DNA of 8,622 bases from Bryobacterales bacterium (GTDB taxonomy: Bacteria; Acidobacteriota; Terriglobia; Bryobacterales; Bryobacteraceae), in NCBI GenBank assembly GCA_025462985.1, contig JAOAPP010000206.1, positions 1 to 8,622 on the forward strand, given 5' to 3'. Shown one piece after another: positions 1 to 6,173 of this stretch. A model generated the notes under the pieces. It worked only from the letters and a program-made list of their open reading frames with translations, was not told where the DNA came from and ran no database searches. Numbering within the stretch: position 1 is the stretch's first letter; every line of letters begins with the position of its first letter. The position numbers and the translations under genes were made by a program.

Positions 1-146
1 ATCCGCGAATGGGAGTCACAACATACCGGCTCACAAATATCCAACGGGCCGAACCGCCGGCGAGTCTCTTCGAGATTCCGGCCGAATACACCATCAAAGA
101 CCAGCCTGCAAACACGTTTTTCTTCAAAACGAAAAAAGATCAATAG
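1..146 (+). CDS. C-terminal fragment of an unidentified protein
   Basis: The reading frame is already open at the left edge (first full codon at base 3) and closes with TAG at 144-146, so only the last 47 residues are visible. They contain TYRLTNIQRAEPPASLFEIP followed by AEYTIKD and a lysine-rich tail. The pattern 'RLTNIQRAEPP..LFE(I/V)PA(E/D)YT' is one I recall from the C-termini of uncharacterised, probably exported proteins of Acidobacteriota, where a beta-rich domain ends in this motif. That is recognition from memory. No catalytic residue, membrane segment or other domain is visible in the fragment, so I assign no function. The gene converges on the small gene at 163-474 with a 16-base gap. 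A hairpin at 177-201 is well placed to end its transcript. Confidence 0.7.
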   Translation, partial: PRMGVTTYRLTNIQRAEPPASLFEIPAEYTIKDQPANTFFFKTKKDQ

Positions 147-162
147 GCTGCAGGCGAATTTC

Positions 163-474
163 TCAATCCAGGTCGAACGGGCGCTTGGGTGGAGCGCCCG
201 TCTTATCTTCTTTAGCCTGCTTCAGCAGTTCCTCAAACTTCTTCTCTCGGACCTTGTCCGCGTTCAAATGCGACGCGAAGCTTTTCTCAAAGACGTCACT
301 GCGGCGGTCGGCCTCGCCCTTGAGCTGCTGTACTGCCGTGTGCAAATCTTCGATGAGCGGCTTCTTCTCCGGCTCATGGTGATGAATGACTGCCCTGGTT
401 TCCGGATCAATTCGCAACGTGGCGCCGCAGCAGGGACACGCTACTTCTATGAGCTGATTCGCCATTTGGGCCAT
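163..474 (-). CDS. Small CxCC zinc-knuckle / coiled-coil protein, function unknown
   Basis: A 103-residue protein with no established function. Near the N-terminus (residues 8-24) is LIEVACPCCGATLRID, a half zinc-ribbon with Cys13, Cys15 and Cys16. Three consecutive histidines follow at 31-33 and could complete a metal site. The rest (about 40-90) is charged, predicted helical, and rich in Glu, Lys and Arg, and the protein ends in the acidic-basic tail PPKRPFDLD. I recall similar short proteins beginning MANQLIEVACPCC in Acidobacteriota, which supports this as a real gene. The frame stays open upstream to 714, but that stretch is antisense to dedA and lacks the family look, so I start at ATG 474. 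ATG 465 (MANQ...) is equally plausible, and neither has a clear Shine-Dalgarno sequence. The gene is divergent from dedA by 49 bases. Confidence 0.72.
   Translation of the reverse strand: MAQMANQLIEVACPCCGATLRIDPETRAVIHHHEPEKKPLIEDLHTAVQQLKGEADRRSDVFEKSFASHLNADKVREKKFEELLKQAKEDKTGAPPKRPFDLD
177..213 (+). terminator. Putative intrinsic terminator inside the opposing gene
   Basis: A perfect 9-bp inverted repeat, ACGGGCGCT (177-185) and AGCGCCCGT (193-201), encloses a 7-base loop. It is followed by CTTATCTTCTTT (202-213), which is T-rich but interrupted by C. Read on the + strand this resembles a Rho-independent terminator 31 bases after the TAG at 144-146. On the - strand the same bases encode the last residues of the zinc-knuckle protein, and no T-run follows in that direction, so it should act on the + transcript. 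The imperfect U-tract makes this a candidate only. Confidence 0.5.
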
Positions 475-500
475 ATCGGAATCGTATCGCAACCGCCGGC

Positions 501-509
501 TGCTATTCT
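501..509 (+). promoter_or_regulatory. Possible extended -10 element ahead of dedA
   Basis: TGCTATTCT fits the extended -10 form TGnTATnnT. The implied transcript start, around 515-517, is only about 8 bases before the ATG at 524. That would make the dedA mRNA nearly leaderless, which agrees with the lack of a Shine-Dalgarno sequence before this start. No convincing -35 hexamer is visible. Low confidence. Confidence 0.22.
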
Positions 510-523
510 CACAATGCCTGCTA

Positions 524-1123
524 ATGGAGTTCGTCCTCGATTGGATTGTGCAGTACGGGTATGTCGGGCTGTTCGCTTTAATGATGTTTGGCATCGCAGG
601 GCTTCCGATACCGGACGAGACCTTGCTGATGTTCTCCGGATACCTCATCTCAAAGGGACGCCTGAACCCGCTTCTCGCGTATGCGTTCAGCCTGGCGGGC
701 AGTGTGTCGGGCATCTCTTTGAGCTACGTCCTGGGCCGCTTTGTGGGGCAGCCGGTGCTGTTTCGCTACGGGCGTTATGTCGGTATCACACCGGCGCATC
801 TGGAGCGGGTGCGTAGTTGGTATGGACGGACTGGCGAATGGCTGCTGACCTTCGGGTATTTCATTCCTGGAGTCCGCCATTTCACGGCTCTAGTGGCCGG
901 CATGTCGCGTCTGGATTATCGGGTCTTCGCACTCTTTGCTTATTCCGGAGCGGCCATTTGGGTCGCGACATTCCTGGGCATCGGCTACTTTGTCGGGGAC
1001 AAATGGAAGGTCGCCATCGAGCTAGTGCATCGGTACACACTCCTTTCCGTTGTGCTGCTGGTCGTCGTGATCACCGTTGGATTGTGGATTCGCTCGAAAA
1101 TCCGCAAGCGACCGCTATCCTGA
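524..1123 (+). CDS. DedA family integral membrane protein
   Basis: A 199-residue, multi-spanning inner-membrane protein of the DedA (SNARE-associated / VTT domain) family. Members include undecaprenyl-phosphate flippases that recycle the lipid carrier for cell-wall synthesis, and proteins needed for proton-motive-force homeostasis. Visible family marks are an N-terminal re-entrant segment with GLPIPDE (residues 26-32, acidic D31/E32), SYVLGRF (67-73), and the signature GYFIPGVRHFTALVAGMSRL (111-130), whose Arg118 matches the conserved functional arginine. Hydrophobic segments lie at about 10-30, 50-75, 105-127, 133-158 and 171-190, and the C-terminus is basic (RSKIRKRP). Length is normal for the family. 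The start ATG has no Shine-Dalgarno sequence but is the only sensible start in frame. The M28 peptidase gene follows after 7 bases, so the two are probably co-transcribed. Which subfamily substrate applies cannot be read from the sequence. Confidence 0.92.
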   Translation: MEFVLDWIVQYGYVGLFALMMFGIAGLPIPDETLLMFSGYLISKGRLNPLLAYAFSLAGSVSGISLSYVLGRFVGQPVLFRYGRYVGITPAHLERVRSWYGRTGEWLLTFGYFIPGVRHFTALVAGMSRLDYRVFALFAYSGAAIWVATFLGIGYFVGDKWKVAIELVHRYTLLSVVLLVVVITVGLWIRSKIRKRPLS

Positions 1124-1130
1124 AACCAGA

Positions 1131-2240
1131 GTGCGCTTTTCTCTTCCGGTCCTATGCGTGGTGTTCTGCGCCAGTTCGTATTCCGCAGTTCCAAGTACCT
1201 GCTCTGCTCCCGATCCTCGATTGCTGATGCGCCTGAAGCGGACAATCGTTCCGGCAGAATTGCGCGGCGATCTGTCCTTTCTCGCTTCTGACGAGCTGAA
1301 AGGGCGATTCACTCCATCGCCGGGTCTGAACATAGCCGCGGAGTTCATTGCTTCCCGATTTCGGGGGGCGGGGCTGCAGCCTGGGGGCGAGCTCGATGGT
1401 TTTTTTCAGGAAGCCGCGATTGAAAATCGCCGAGCCAAGCTGCCGGACTCCACTACGCCCGCCGCCGCGATCGCTCGAAACGTTATTGCGATTCTTCCTG
1501 GCTCGGACCCAAAGCTCCGCGATACGTACGTGCTGCTCACGGCGCATTACGACCATATCGGGACCACCGAGACTGCCGGAAAGGAAGCGGGGGATCACCC
1601 TTCGCCGGACAGCTCCGACTTGATTTACAACGGCGCGAATGACGATGGAAGCGGCACTGTGTCGGTTATCGCTGTTGCGCGGGCGCTCGCGGCTCGAAGA
1701 GTTCGGCCCAAGCGCAGCATCGTGTTCGTTCTTTTCTTCGGAGAGGAGCTTGGCCTGCGCGGCTCGGAATTCTATGCCGAGCATTCACTGATACCGCTTT
1801 CGAAAATGGTCGCGGAGTTAAACCTTGAACAGGTCGGCCGCACCGATTCCTCCGAGGGGCCAGAAATCGCCAGGGTGAGCCTTACGGGCACCGGATATTC
1901 CAGTTTGCCGTCCTATGTGCGATGCGCGGCGTCCACGACGGGCGTGGTTACTTACGTCGACCGAGGGAATGACGATTACTTCGTCCGCAGCGATAATGCT
2001 GTTTTCGCCAAGCACGGCATTCCAGCGCACACTCTCTGCGTTGCTTTCGATTATCCCGATTATCACCGTGTCGGCGACGAATGGCAGAAGATCGACTACG
2101 ACAATATGGCGAAGGTGGATCGCACCGTTGCGCTAGCGGTTTTCAATCTTGCCAATAGTGTGAACGCTCCGCACTGGAATGCTGCGAATCCGAAAGCCGC
2201 TCCGTTCATGCATCCGCTTTCGCAGACTACGTCTCGCTAG
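1131..2240 (+). CDS. Secreted M28 family zinc metallopeptidase (aminopeptidase type)
   Basis: A 369-residue protein of the M28 (aminopeptidase Y/S/Ywad) family, expected to cleave N-terminal residues from peptides outside the cytoplasm using two zinc ions. Numbering from the GTG at 1131, the metal and catalytic set is His139 in TAHYDHIG, bridging Asp171 in NGANDDGSG, catalytic Glu205 plus ligand Glu206 in FFGEELGLRGS, Glu233 in NLEQVGR and His312 in DYHRVGDEW. Position 233 is usually Asp in this family; Glu here should still bind metal. Residues 1-20 (VRFSLPVLCVVFCASSYSA) form a signal peptide with a plausible cleavage after SYSA. I prefer GTG 1131 because it puts the signal at the true N-terminus and clears the dedA stop by 7 bases. 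ATG 1077 would overlap dedA by 47 bases and bury the signal, and ATG 1227 would lose it. The stop overlaps that of ribokinase on the other strand. Confidence 0.9.
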   Translation: MRFSLPVLCVVFCASSYSAVPSTCSAPDPRLLMRLKRTIVPAELRGDLSFLASDELKGRFTPSPGLNIAAEFIASRFRGAGLQPGGELDGFFQEAAIENRRAKLPDSTTPAAAIARNVIAILPGSDPKLRDTYVLLTAHYDHIGTTETAGKEAGDHPSPDSSDLIYNGANDDGSGTVSVIAVARALAARRVRPKRSIVFVLFFGEELGLRGSEFYAEHSLIPLSKMVAELNLEQVGRTDSSEGPEIARVSLTGTGYSSLPSYVRCAASTTGVVTYVDRGNDDYFVRSDNAVFAKHGIPAHTLCVAFDYPDYHRVGDEWQKIDYDNMAKVDRTVALAVFNLANSVNAPHWNAANPKAAPFMHPLSQTTSR

Positions 2241-3166
2241 CTTCGCTTGGCCCACTCTGCTTCAAACCGATCGCGGGTCACGAATGACTTTTGCGTGCCG
2301 ATGGTCAATGTCGACAGGGCCGCATAAAGATTGGCGCGCGACATCGCATCACTCTCGCTTCGCCCCTCGGCCAGGAAACATGCGAGGCTGCCGATAAAGG
2401 CATCTCCGGCGCCAGTGGAATCCACGGCCGTTACTTCGAAGGCGGGAACTTGCGTGATCTTCTGCGGCGCCGCGTGCAGTGAGCCGTTCGCGCCCAGGGT
2501 TATGATCACCTGACGCAATCCCTTGTCGAGCAGGAACCGGGCGCATGCATCGACCTCGGCGGAATCGCTCATGGGCAAGCCCGTCATCGTTTCTGCTTCC
2601 GTTTCGTTTGGAATGACGAAGTCCGCCGCCTTGAGCCGGTCGAAGTCGAGGACATGCCCCGGCGCGGGATTGAGCATAGGACGTACGCCGAGACTGCGCG
2701 CCAGTTCCAGTGTGTGAAAGACGGTTGCGAGCGGGATCTCGAGCTGCGCGATCACAAAATCAGCTTCTCGAATCACATCCGCTGCCGCATCGACGTCCGA
2801 TGGCGAGAGACGATCATTCGCGCCCTTCACCACCAGAATCCGGTTCTGTCCGGCGCTGTCCACAAAGATCGGCGCTACGCCGCTGGACACTCCCGGCGTG
2901 ATCAAGACATGCCTGGTTTCAATTCCAGCCGAGACGAAGTTGTCGAGCGTTGCCTGCCCGAAAAGGTCATCGCCGATGCGGGCGATCATCGTGACTTCAG
3001 CTCCGCATCGGCGCGCCGCAAAGGCCTGATTCGCCCCCTTCCCTCCGAAACCGAGATGAAAATCTTTCCCAAAAATCGTTTCGCCAGGGCGGGGAAATTG
3101 ATCCGTGAACGTCGTGAGATCCACGTTGGCGCTTCCTACCACAACCACGCGAGGAGAACGGCTCAT
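2237..3166 (-). CDS. rbsK: Ribokinase (PfkB family)
   Basis: A 309-residue PfkB-family sugar kinase, the same length as E. coli RbsK. It phosphorylates D-ribose to ribose 5-phosphate with ATP, in the cytoplasm. The key residues fall at the same numbers as in the E. coli enzyme: Asn14 and Asp16 in GSANVDL, the ribose loop GGKGAN at 41-46, Glu143 in QLEIP, Asn187 and Glu190 in NETE, the ATP-site TLGANG (223-228), and the second PfkB signature DSTGAGDAF with Asp249 and catalytic Asp255. This agreement favours ribokinase over fructokinase or adenosine kinase, though deoxyribokinase specificity cannot be excluded. The ATG at 3166 has a good Shine-Dalgarno sequence, GGAAGG, at 3178-3173. No ribose transporter, RbsD or LacI-type regulator is present here, so the gene stands alone between two + strand genes. 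It overlaps the peptidase gene by 4 bases at the 3' end and is divergent from the esterase gene by 46 bases. Confidence 0.93.
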   Translation of the reverse strand: MSRSPRVVVVGSANVDLTTFTDQFPRPGETIFGKDFHLGFGGKGANQAFAARRCGAEVTMIARIGDDLFGQATLDNFVSAGIETRHVLITPGVSSGVAPIFVDSAGQNRILVVKGANDRLSPSDVDAAADVIREADFVIAQLEIPLATVFHTLELARSLGVRPMLNPAPGHVLDFDRLKAADFVIPNETEAETMTGLPMSDSAEVDACARFLLDKGLRQVIITLGANGSLHAAPQKITQVPAFEVTAVDSTGAGDAFIGSLACFLAEGRSESDAMSRANLYAALSTLTIGTQKSFVTRDRFEAEWAKRS

Positions 3167-3212
3167 AGTTTGCCTTCCCAGAGTAATTCAGAGCGCGTGT
3201 GATAGCTCTACA

Positions 3213-4112
3213 ATGATGCGATTCGCGCACTGCACTCTTCTGCTTCTCCTCACTGCCTCGTCCACGCTCCTCATGTCACAAAGCGCTAATTACCAGATCC
3301 CCCTGCCCGAACGAGTCCCGCTGTGGCCTCAAGGCGCTCCCGGGGCAGAGGGAAGTGGGGAAGAAGATACACCTACGCTGACCATTTATCCCATTGGAGG
3401 TCCGCAGAAAGTGAAGACCGGCGTGGTTGTGTTTCCGGGCGGCGGCTATGCGCACCTGGCGGTTGATCATGAAGGCGCTCAGATCGCTTCATGGCTGAAC
3501 AGCTACGGTATTAGCGCCTTTGTCCTGCGATATCGTTTGGGCCCGAAGTATCACCATCCGGTGGAACTCGGGGACGCGCAGCGGGCGATTCGTTATGTCC
3601 GTTCGCGCGCGAATGATTTCGGCATCGACCCCCAACGGATTGGAGTTTGGGGCTTCTCGGCCGGAGGGCACCTGGCTTCGACTGCCGGAACGCATTTTGA
3701 TGCGGGCAAGCCGGATGCCGCCGATGCGGTGGAGAGGCTGAGCTCGCGCCCCGATTTCCTGATTCTGGCGTATCCGGTGATCACGTTTCAAGAGCCGTTT
3801 CTGCACCGCGGGTCGCGCGACGCGTTGGTTGGCAAGAGCCCCGACCCGGAACTGGTCAAAGCGCTCTCGAATGAAACGAAGGTCACGCCGGACACGCCAC
3901 CTACGTTTTTATTCCACACATCAGATGACGCAGTTGTGCCAGTGCAGAACAGCCTGAGTTTTTATGCAGCGCTGCGAGCAGCCAATGTTCCTGCCGAGAT
4001 GCATATTTTTGAGCATGGGCAGCATGGCGTGGGCCTTGCTCGCGACAATCCTTCGCTGTCGGTCTGGCCTGATCTGCTTGCCAAATGGCTGAAGGAGCGC
4101 GGTCTCAGGTAG
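3213..4112 (+). CDS. Exported alpha/beta-hydrolase, carbohydrate-esterase type (BD-FAE/acetylxylan-esterase-like)
   Basis: A 299-residue alpha/beta-hydrolase resembling the BD-FAE and acetylxylan-esterase-like proteins often found with polysaccharide utilisation genes. It would remove acyl groups from sugars or glycans. Visible features are a signal peptide (MMRFAHCTLLLLLTASSTLL, 1-20), the entry motif VPLWPQGAPGAEG (35-47), the oxyanion loop FPGGGY (74-79), DHEG (85-88), YRLG (107-110), the nucleophile Ser149 in GFSAGGHLAS, the acid Asp239 in SDDAVVP and the base His271 in HGVGL. The order and spacing of Ser-Asp-His are normal and nothing is missing. ATG 3213 is followed at once by another ATG (3216). 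An in-frame GTG at 3105 would put 36 residues ahead of the signal peptide and overlap ribokinase, so I reject it. No Shine-Dalgarno sequence is evident. The stop overlaps the 3' end of tlyA by 8 bases. The exact substrate is unknown. Confidence 0.87.
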   Translation: MMRFAHCTLLLLLTASSTLLMSQSANYQIPLPERVPLWPQGAPGAEGSGEEDTPTLTIYPIGGPQKVKTGVVVFPGGGYAHLAVDHEGAQIASWLNSYGISAFVLRYRLGPKYHHPVELGDAQRAIRYVRSRANDFGIDPQRIGVWGFSAGGHLASTAGTHFDAGKPDAADAVERLSSRPDFLILAYPVITFQEPFLHRGSRDALVGKSPDPELVKALSNETKVTPDTPPTFLFHTSDDAVVPVQNSLSFYAALRAANVPAEMHIFEHGQHGVGLARDNPSLSVWPDLLAKWLKERGLR

Positions 4113-4845
4113 CGCGACGGGCGTGGAGCAGAAACTCGCGATTTCCTTCAGCGCCAAGAATTGGACTGTCGATCACTTCGCCTTCGAATCCGGCCTGCTG
4201 GATGGCGGCCAGAACCTTCGCACAGGCGCTCTGCTGCGCGCTGGGATCGCGGACGATTCCTCCTGAGCCGACCAGGTCGCGACCAACTTCGAACTGCGGC
4301 TTCACCAGGATGACCCAGTCGCCTTCGGGTTTCAGAAGGGACGCGAGCGCCGGAATCAGCAGCGTGATCGAGATAAAACTGACGTCGCACGCGATTACGT
4401 CCACATGCTCGCCGATTTCGTCGAAGGTCAGATAACGGGCGTTGACCTTTTCGTGCAGCACGACGCGGGTATCTGTCCGGAGTTTCCAGGCAATCTGGCC
4501 GGCTCCCGTATCCACCGCATGCACGCGCTCGGCGCCGCGTTGCAGGAGACAATCGGTGAATCCGCCCGTCGACGTTCCCACATCCATGCAGATCCGACCG
4601 CTCACTGCAATCCTAAAACGATCCAGCGCCGCTTCGAGCTTCAAGCCTCCGCGGCTGACGTACTTAAGGGGTTCCTCGACTTCAATTCGCGAGTCCGCGT
4701 TCACCGATCGCCCGGGCTTATCGGCCTTCTGGCCGTCTACGGTCACCTTGCCCGCAAGGATCAGCGCCTGTGCCTTTTCTCTCGATTCGACGAGCTGCCG
4801 CTCGAGAAGCGCAACATCGAGCCGCTGCTTGCGGGGCGCCGTCAC
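4105..4845 (-). CDS. tlyA: TlyA family rRNA (cytidine-2'-O)-methyltransferase
   Basis: A 246-residue TlyA-type protein. Family members methylate the 2'-OH of cytidines in 16S and 23S rRNA; some are annotated as hemolysin A. The N-terminal S4 RNA-binding domain covers about residues 7-60 (RLDVALLERQLVESREKAQ...). The RrmJ/FtsJ-like methyltransferase domain follows from SRGGLKLEAAL. The SAM loop is DVGTSTGGFTD at 88-98. The catalytic tetrad of this family is visible as Lys69, Asp154 (CDVSFIS), Lys182 (VKPQFEVG) and Glu237 (GNREFLLHA), nearly the same numbers as in Mycobacterium TlyA. The start is GTG at 4845, sharing GTGA with the stop of ispA, so translation is probably coupled. It is the last gene of xseB-ispA-tlyA. 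In Bacillus the same gene (yqxC) sits after dxs and before ahrC-recN; none of those is here. Haemolysis itself is not supported by the sequence. Confidence 0.93.
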   Translation of the reverse strand: MTAPRKQRLDVALLERQLVESREKAQALILAGKVTVDGQKADKPGRSVNADSRIEVEEPLKYVSRGGLKLEAALDRFRIAVSGRICMDVGTSTGGFTDCLLQRGAERVHAVDTGAGQIAWKLRTDTRVVLHEKVNARYLTFDEIGEHVDVIACDVSFISITLLIPALASLLKPEGDWVILVKPQFEVGRDLVGSGGIVRDPSAQQSACAKVLAAIQQAGFEGEVIDSPILGAEGNREFLLHARRAT

Positions 4846-5744
4846 GTCTTTCGATGAACGATGAAGTCCGCTATTTGGCGCAGCCGGTCGGCTCGATCAT
4901 CGAAAATGCGCAGTGCGGCATGGGCTCGCAGGCGTTCTGTTTCCGCCATTTTGTGTGACTGTTCTAAACCGTATACCGCCGGAAACGTAATCTTCTGCTG
5001 GGCTTCGTCCTTACCGGCTGTTTTTCCCAAAGACTCGGATGATTGTTCCACGTCGAGCACGTCATCGACGATCTGAAACGCCAGGCCCACGTGCTCGCCA
5101 TATTCGGAGAGCGCCGCGATCTCGTCTTCGCTTGCGCCCGCGTAGATGGCCCCGATTCTGACGCTGGCGCGCAGCAAAGCGCCGGTTTTCGCGCGGTGTA
5201 TGGATTCGAGCAGGTGGGGCGTCGGAGGTTTGCGCTCACCCTCGATATCGTGCACCTGACCGCCGATCATGCCGCCCACTGTTCCGGAGGCACGCGACAG
5301 TTCTTCGACCATTCGGATCTTCGATTCGGCCGAGACTCGATTCAAGCGCGCCAGTACCTCGAAGGCCAAGGTGAGCAGTGCATCACCGGCCAGAATCGCC
5401 ATGGCTTCACCAAACACTTTGTGGTTTGTCGGCCGGCCGCGCCGCAGATCGTCATTGTCGAGCGCCGGCAAATCGTCGTGAATGAGCGAGTAGGTATGAA
5501 TCAGTTCAAGCGTCGCAGCCACATGTTCAACGCCTGCCGGACTATCCGACACAGCCCGGGCCGCAGCGATCGCCAGAATGGGCCGGATTCGCTTTCCCCC
5601 CGCGAAAAGGCTGTACCGCATAGCACGATGAATGGAGACCGGCTCGACGCTTTCATCCGGCACCCACTCCTCGAGCACCCGATCCACAGTCCGAGCCTGC
5701 TCTGCCAGAAACTCGTTCAACGTGATCTGCTGCGCTTCCGTCAT
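4842..5744 (-). CDS. ispA: Farnesyl diphosphate synthase (trans-polyprenyl synthetase)
   Basis: A 300-residue cytoplasmic trans-isoprenyl diphosphate synthase that condenses isopentenyl diphosphate with allylic diphosphates. Visible features are GGKRIRP (49-55), the first aspartate-rich motif DDLPALD (90-96) with the two-residue insert of the bacterial type II form, RRGRPTNH (101-108), GGMIGGQVHDIEGE (157-170), Lys186-Thr187 in HRAKTGAL, and the second aspartate-rich motif DDVLD (227-231). The residues just before the first motif are YSLIH, as in E. coli IspA. Bulky Tyr85 five positions upstream predicts chain stop at C15, so farnesyl diphosphate synthase is favoured over geranylgeranyl diphosphate synthase, which commonly has a small residue there. 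The start ATG overlaps the xseB stop (ATGA), and its own stop overlaps the tlyA start (GTGA). Its product would feed undecaprenyl phosphate and quinone side-chain synthesis. The dxs gene, the usual neighbour, is absent. Confidence 0.93.
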   Translation of the reverse strand: MTEAQQITLNEFLAEQARTVDRVLEEWVPDESVEPVSIHRAMRYSLFAGGKRIRPILAIAAARAVSDSPAGVEHVAATLELIHTYSLIHDDLPALDNDDLRRGRPTNHKVFGEAMAILAGDALLTLAFEVLARLNRVSAESKIRMVEELSRASGTVGGMIGGQVHDIEGERKPPTPHLLESIHRAKTGALLRASVRIGAIYAGASEDEIAALSEYGEHVGLAFQIVDDVLDVEQSSESLGKTAGKDEAQQKITFPAVYGLEQSHKMAETERLRAHAALRIFDDRADRLRQIADFIVHRKT

Positions 5745-5989
5745 TTCACTGGCTTTTCAGGGTTGAACGGAACAGGAACTACCTCCGACCCTCGCTTCAT
5801 CAAAAGTTCCACTCGCGTTTCGGCCTCTTCCAACTGCTTCTTGCAATCCGTGCTCAGCCGCATACCGGTCTCGAACAGAGTAAGACTTTTTTCCAGCGGT
5901 AAATCGCCTTTCTCCAGTTCTTTGACGATGCGCTCGAGCTCTTCCAGGCTTGCTTCGAAGTTGGGCGAGGATGTTTTTTCCTCCAGCAT
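5741..5989 (-). CDS. xseB: Exodeoxyribonuclease VII small subunit
   Basis: An 82-residue protein of normal length for XseB. It binds the large subunit XseA to form exonuclease VII, which degrades single-stranded DNA from both ends to oligonucleotides. The family pattern is clear: NFEASLEELERIVKELEKGD (10-29), then LPLEKSLTLFETGMRL (30-45) and a C-terminal helix CKKQLEEAETRVELLM (49-64). The two helices form the helical hairpin typical of the subunit. The frame continues upstream of ATG 5989, but that stretch does not look like the family, so I take this ATG. Only a weak purine-rich stretch (AATGAAG) precedes it. The gene is first in the operon and overlaps ispA by ATGA. The partner gene xseA is not adjacent; the next gene upstream, an aminotransferase, is on the opposite strand. 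Confidence 0.93.
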   Translation of the reverse strand: MLEEKTSSPNFEASLEELERIVKELEKGDLPLEKSLTLFETGMRLSTDCKKQLEEAETRVELLMKRGSEVVPVPFNPEKPVK

Positions 5990-6173
5990 CGCTTCATTGT
6001 AGCGGTGCCGGAACGCCTCGGCCCGAGAACTCTGGCGCGCGTCCCACACTAAATGGTTTAATGTATAGCTATGGCGATCCCCGCCAACACCCGCCCGTCT
6101 CTCTTCGGCTCTGACTAGCTTCGTCCGGATCCGCGGCCCTCTCATTCTTTCCAAATTCAAACGAGGTACATCC
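5990..6173. promoter_or_regulatory. Divergent spacer, probable promoter region for xseB operon and aminotransferase
   Basis: This 184-base spacer is the longest non-coding stretch in the window and must hold the start signals for both divergent units unless they lie inside genes. It contains one AT-rich patch (6050-6070) in GC-rich surroundings. On the - strand, TTGGCG (6087-6082) and TACATT (6065-6060), 16 bases apart, each match four of six consensus positions and would give an xseB leader of about 60 bases. On the + strand, TATAGCT (6064-6070) is a possible -10 with no good -35. The aminotransferase Shine-Dalgarno sequence GAGG lies at 6163-6166, 7 bases before its ATG. A 15-codon frame (ATG 6071 to TAG 6118) is present but unsupported. 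I see no riboswitch, attenuator or strong hairpin. Confidence 0.35.

Noticed and set aside
475..714. N-terminal extension of the small - strand CxCC gene (frame open to ATG 714).
   Set aside because: It runs antisense through dedA, has no domain-like sequence, and would precede a natural MAQ/MANQLIEV start.
1152..1784. A 210-codon - strand open frame opposite the M28 peptidase.
   Set aside because: It is a shadow of a coding region with intact zinc ligands; no family resemblance and an Arg/Ser-rich composition.
3209..3214. TACAAT, a good -10 hexamer match on the + strand before the esterase.
   Set aside because: It overlaps the esterase ATG, so a transcript from it would begin inside the signal peptide; no -35 is visible.
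5043..6002. A 319-codon + strand open frame opposite ispA and xseB.
   Set aside because: It mirrors two well-supported genes on the - strand, its translation matches no family I know, and long antisense frames are expected at this GC content.
6071..6118. A 15-codon frame (MAIPANTRPSLFGSD) upstream of the aminotransferase, considered as a leader peptide.
   Set aside because: It has no Shine-Dalgarno sequence, no run of regulatory codons and no attenuator hairpin after it. The only nearby -10-like element (6064-6070) would start the transcript past its ATG.
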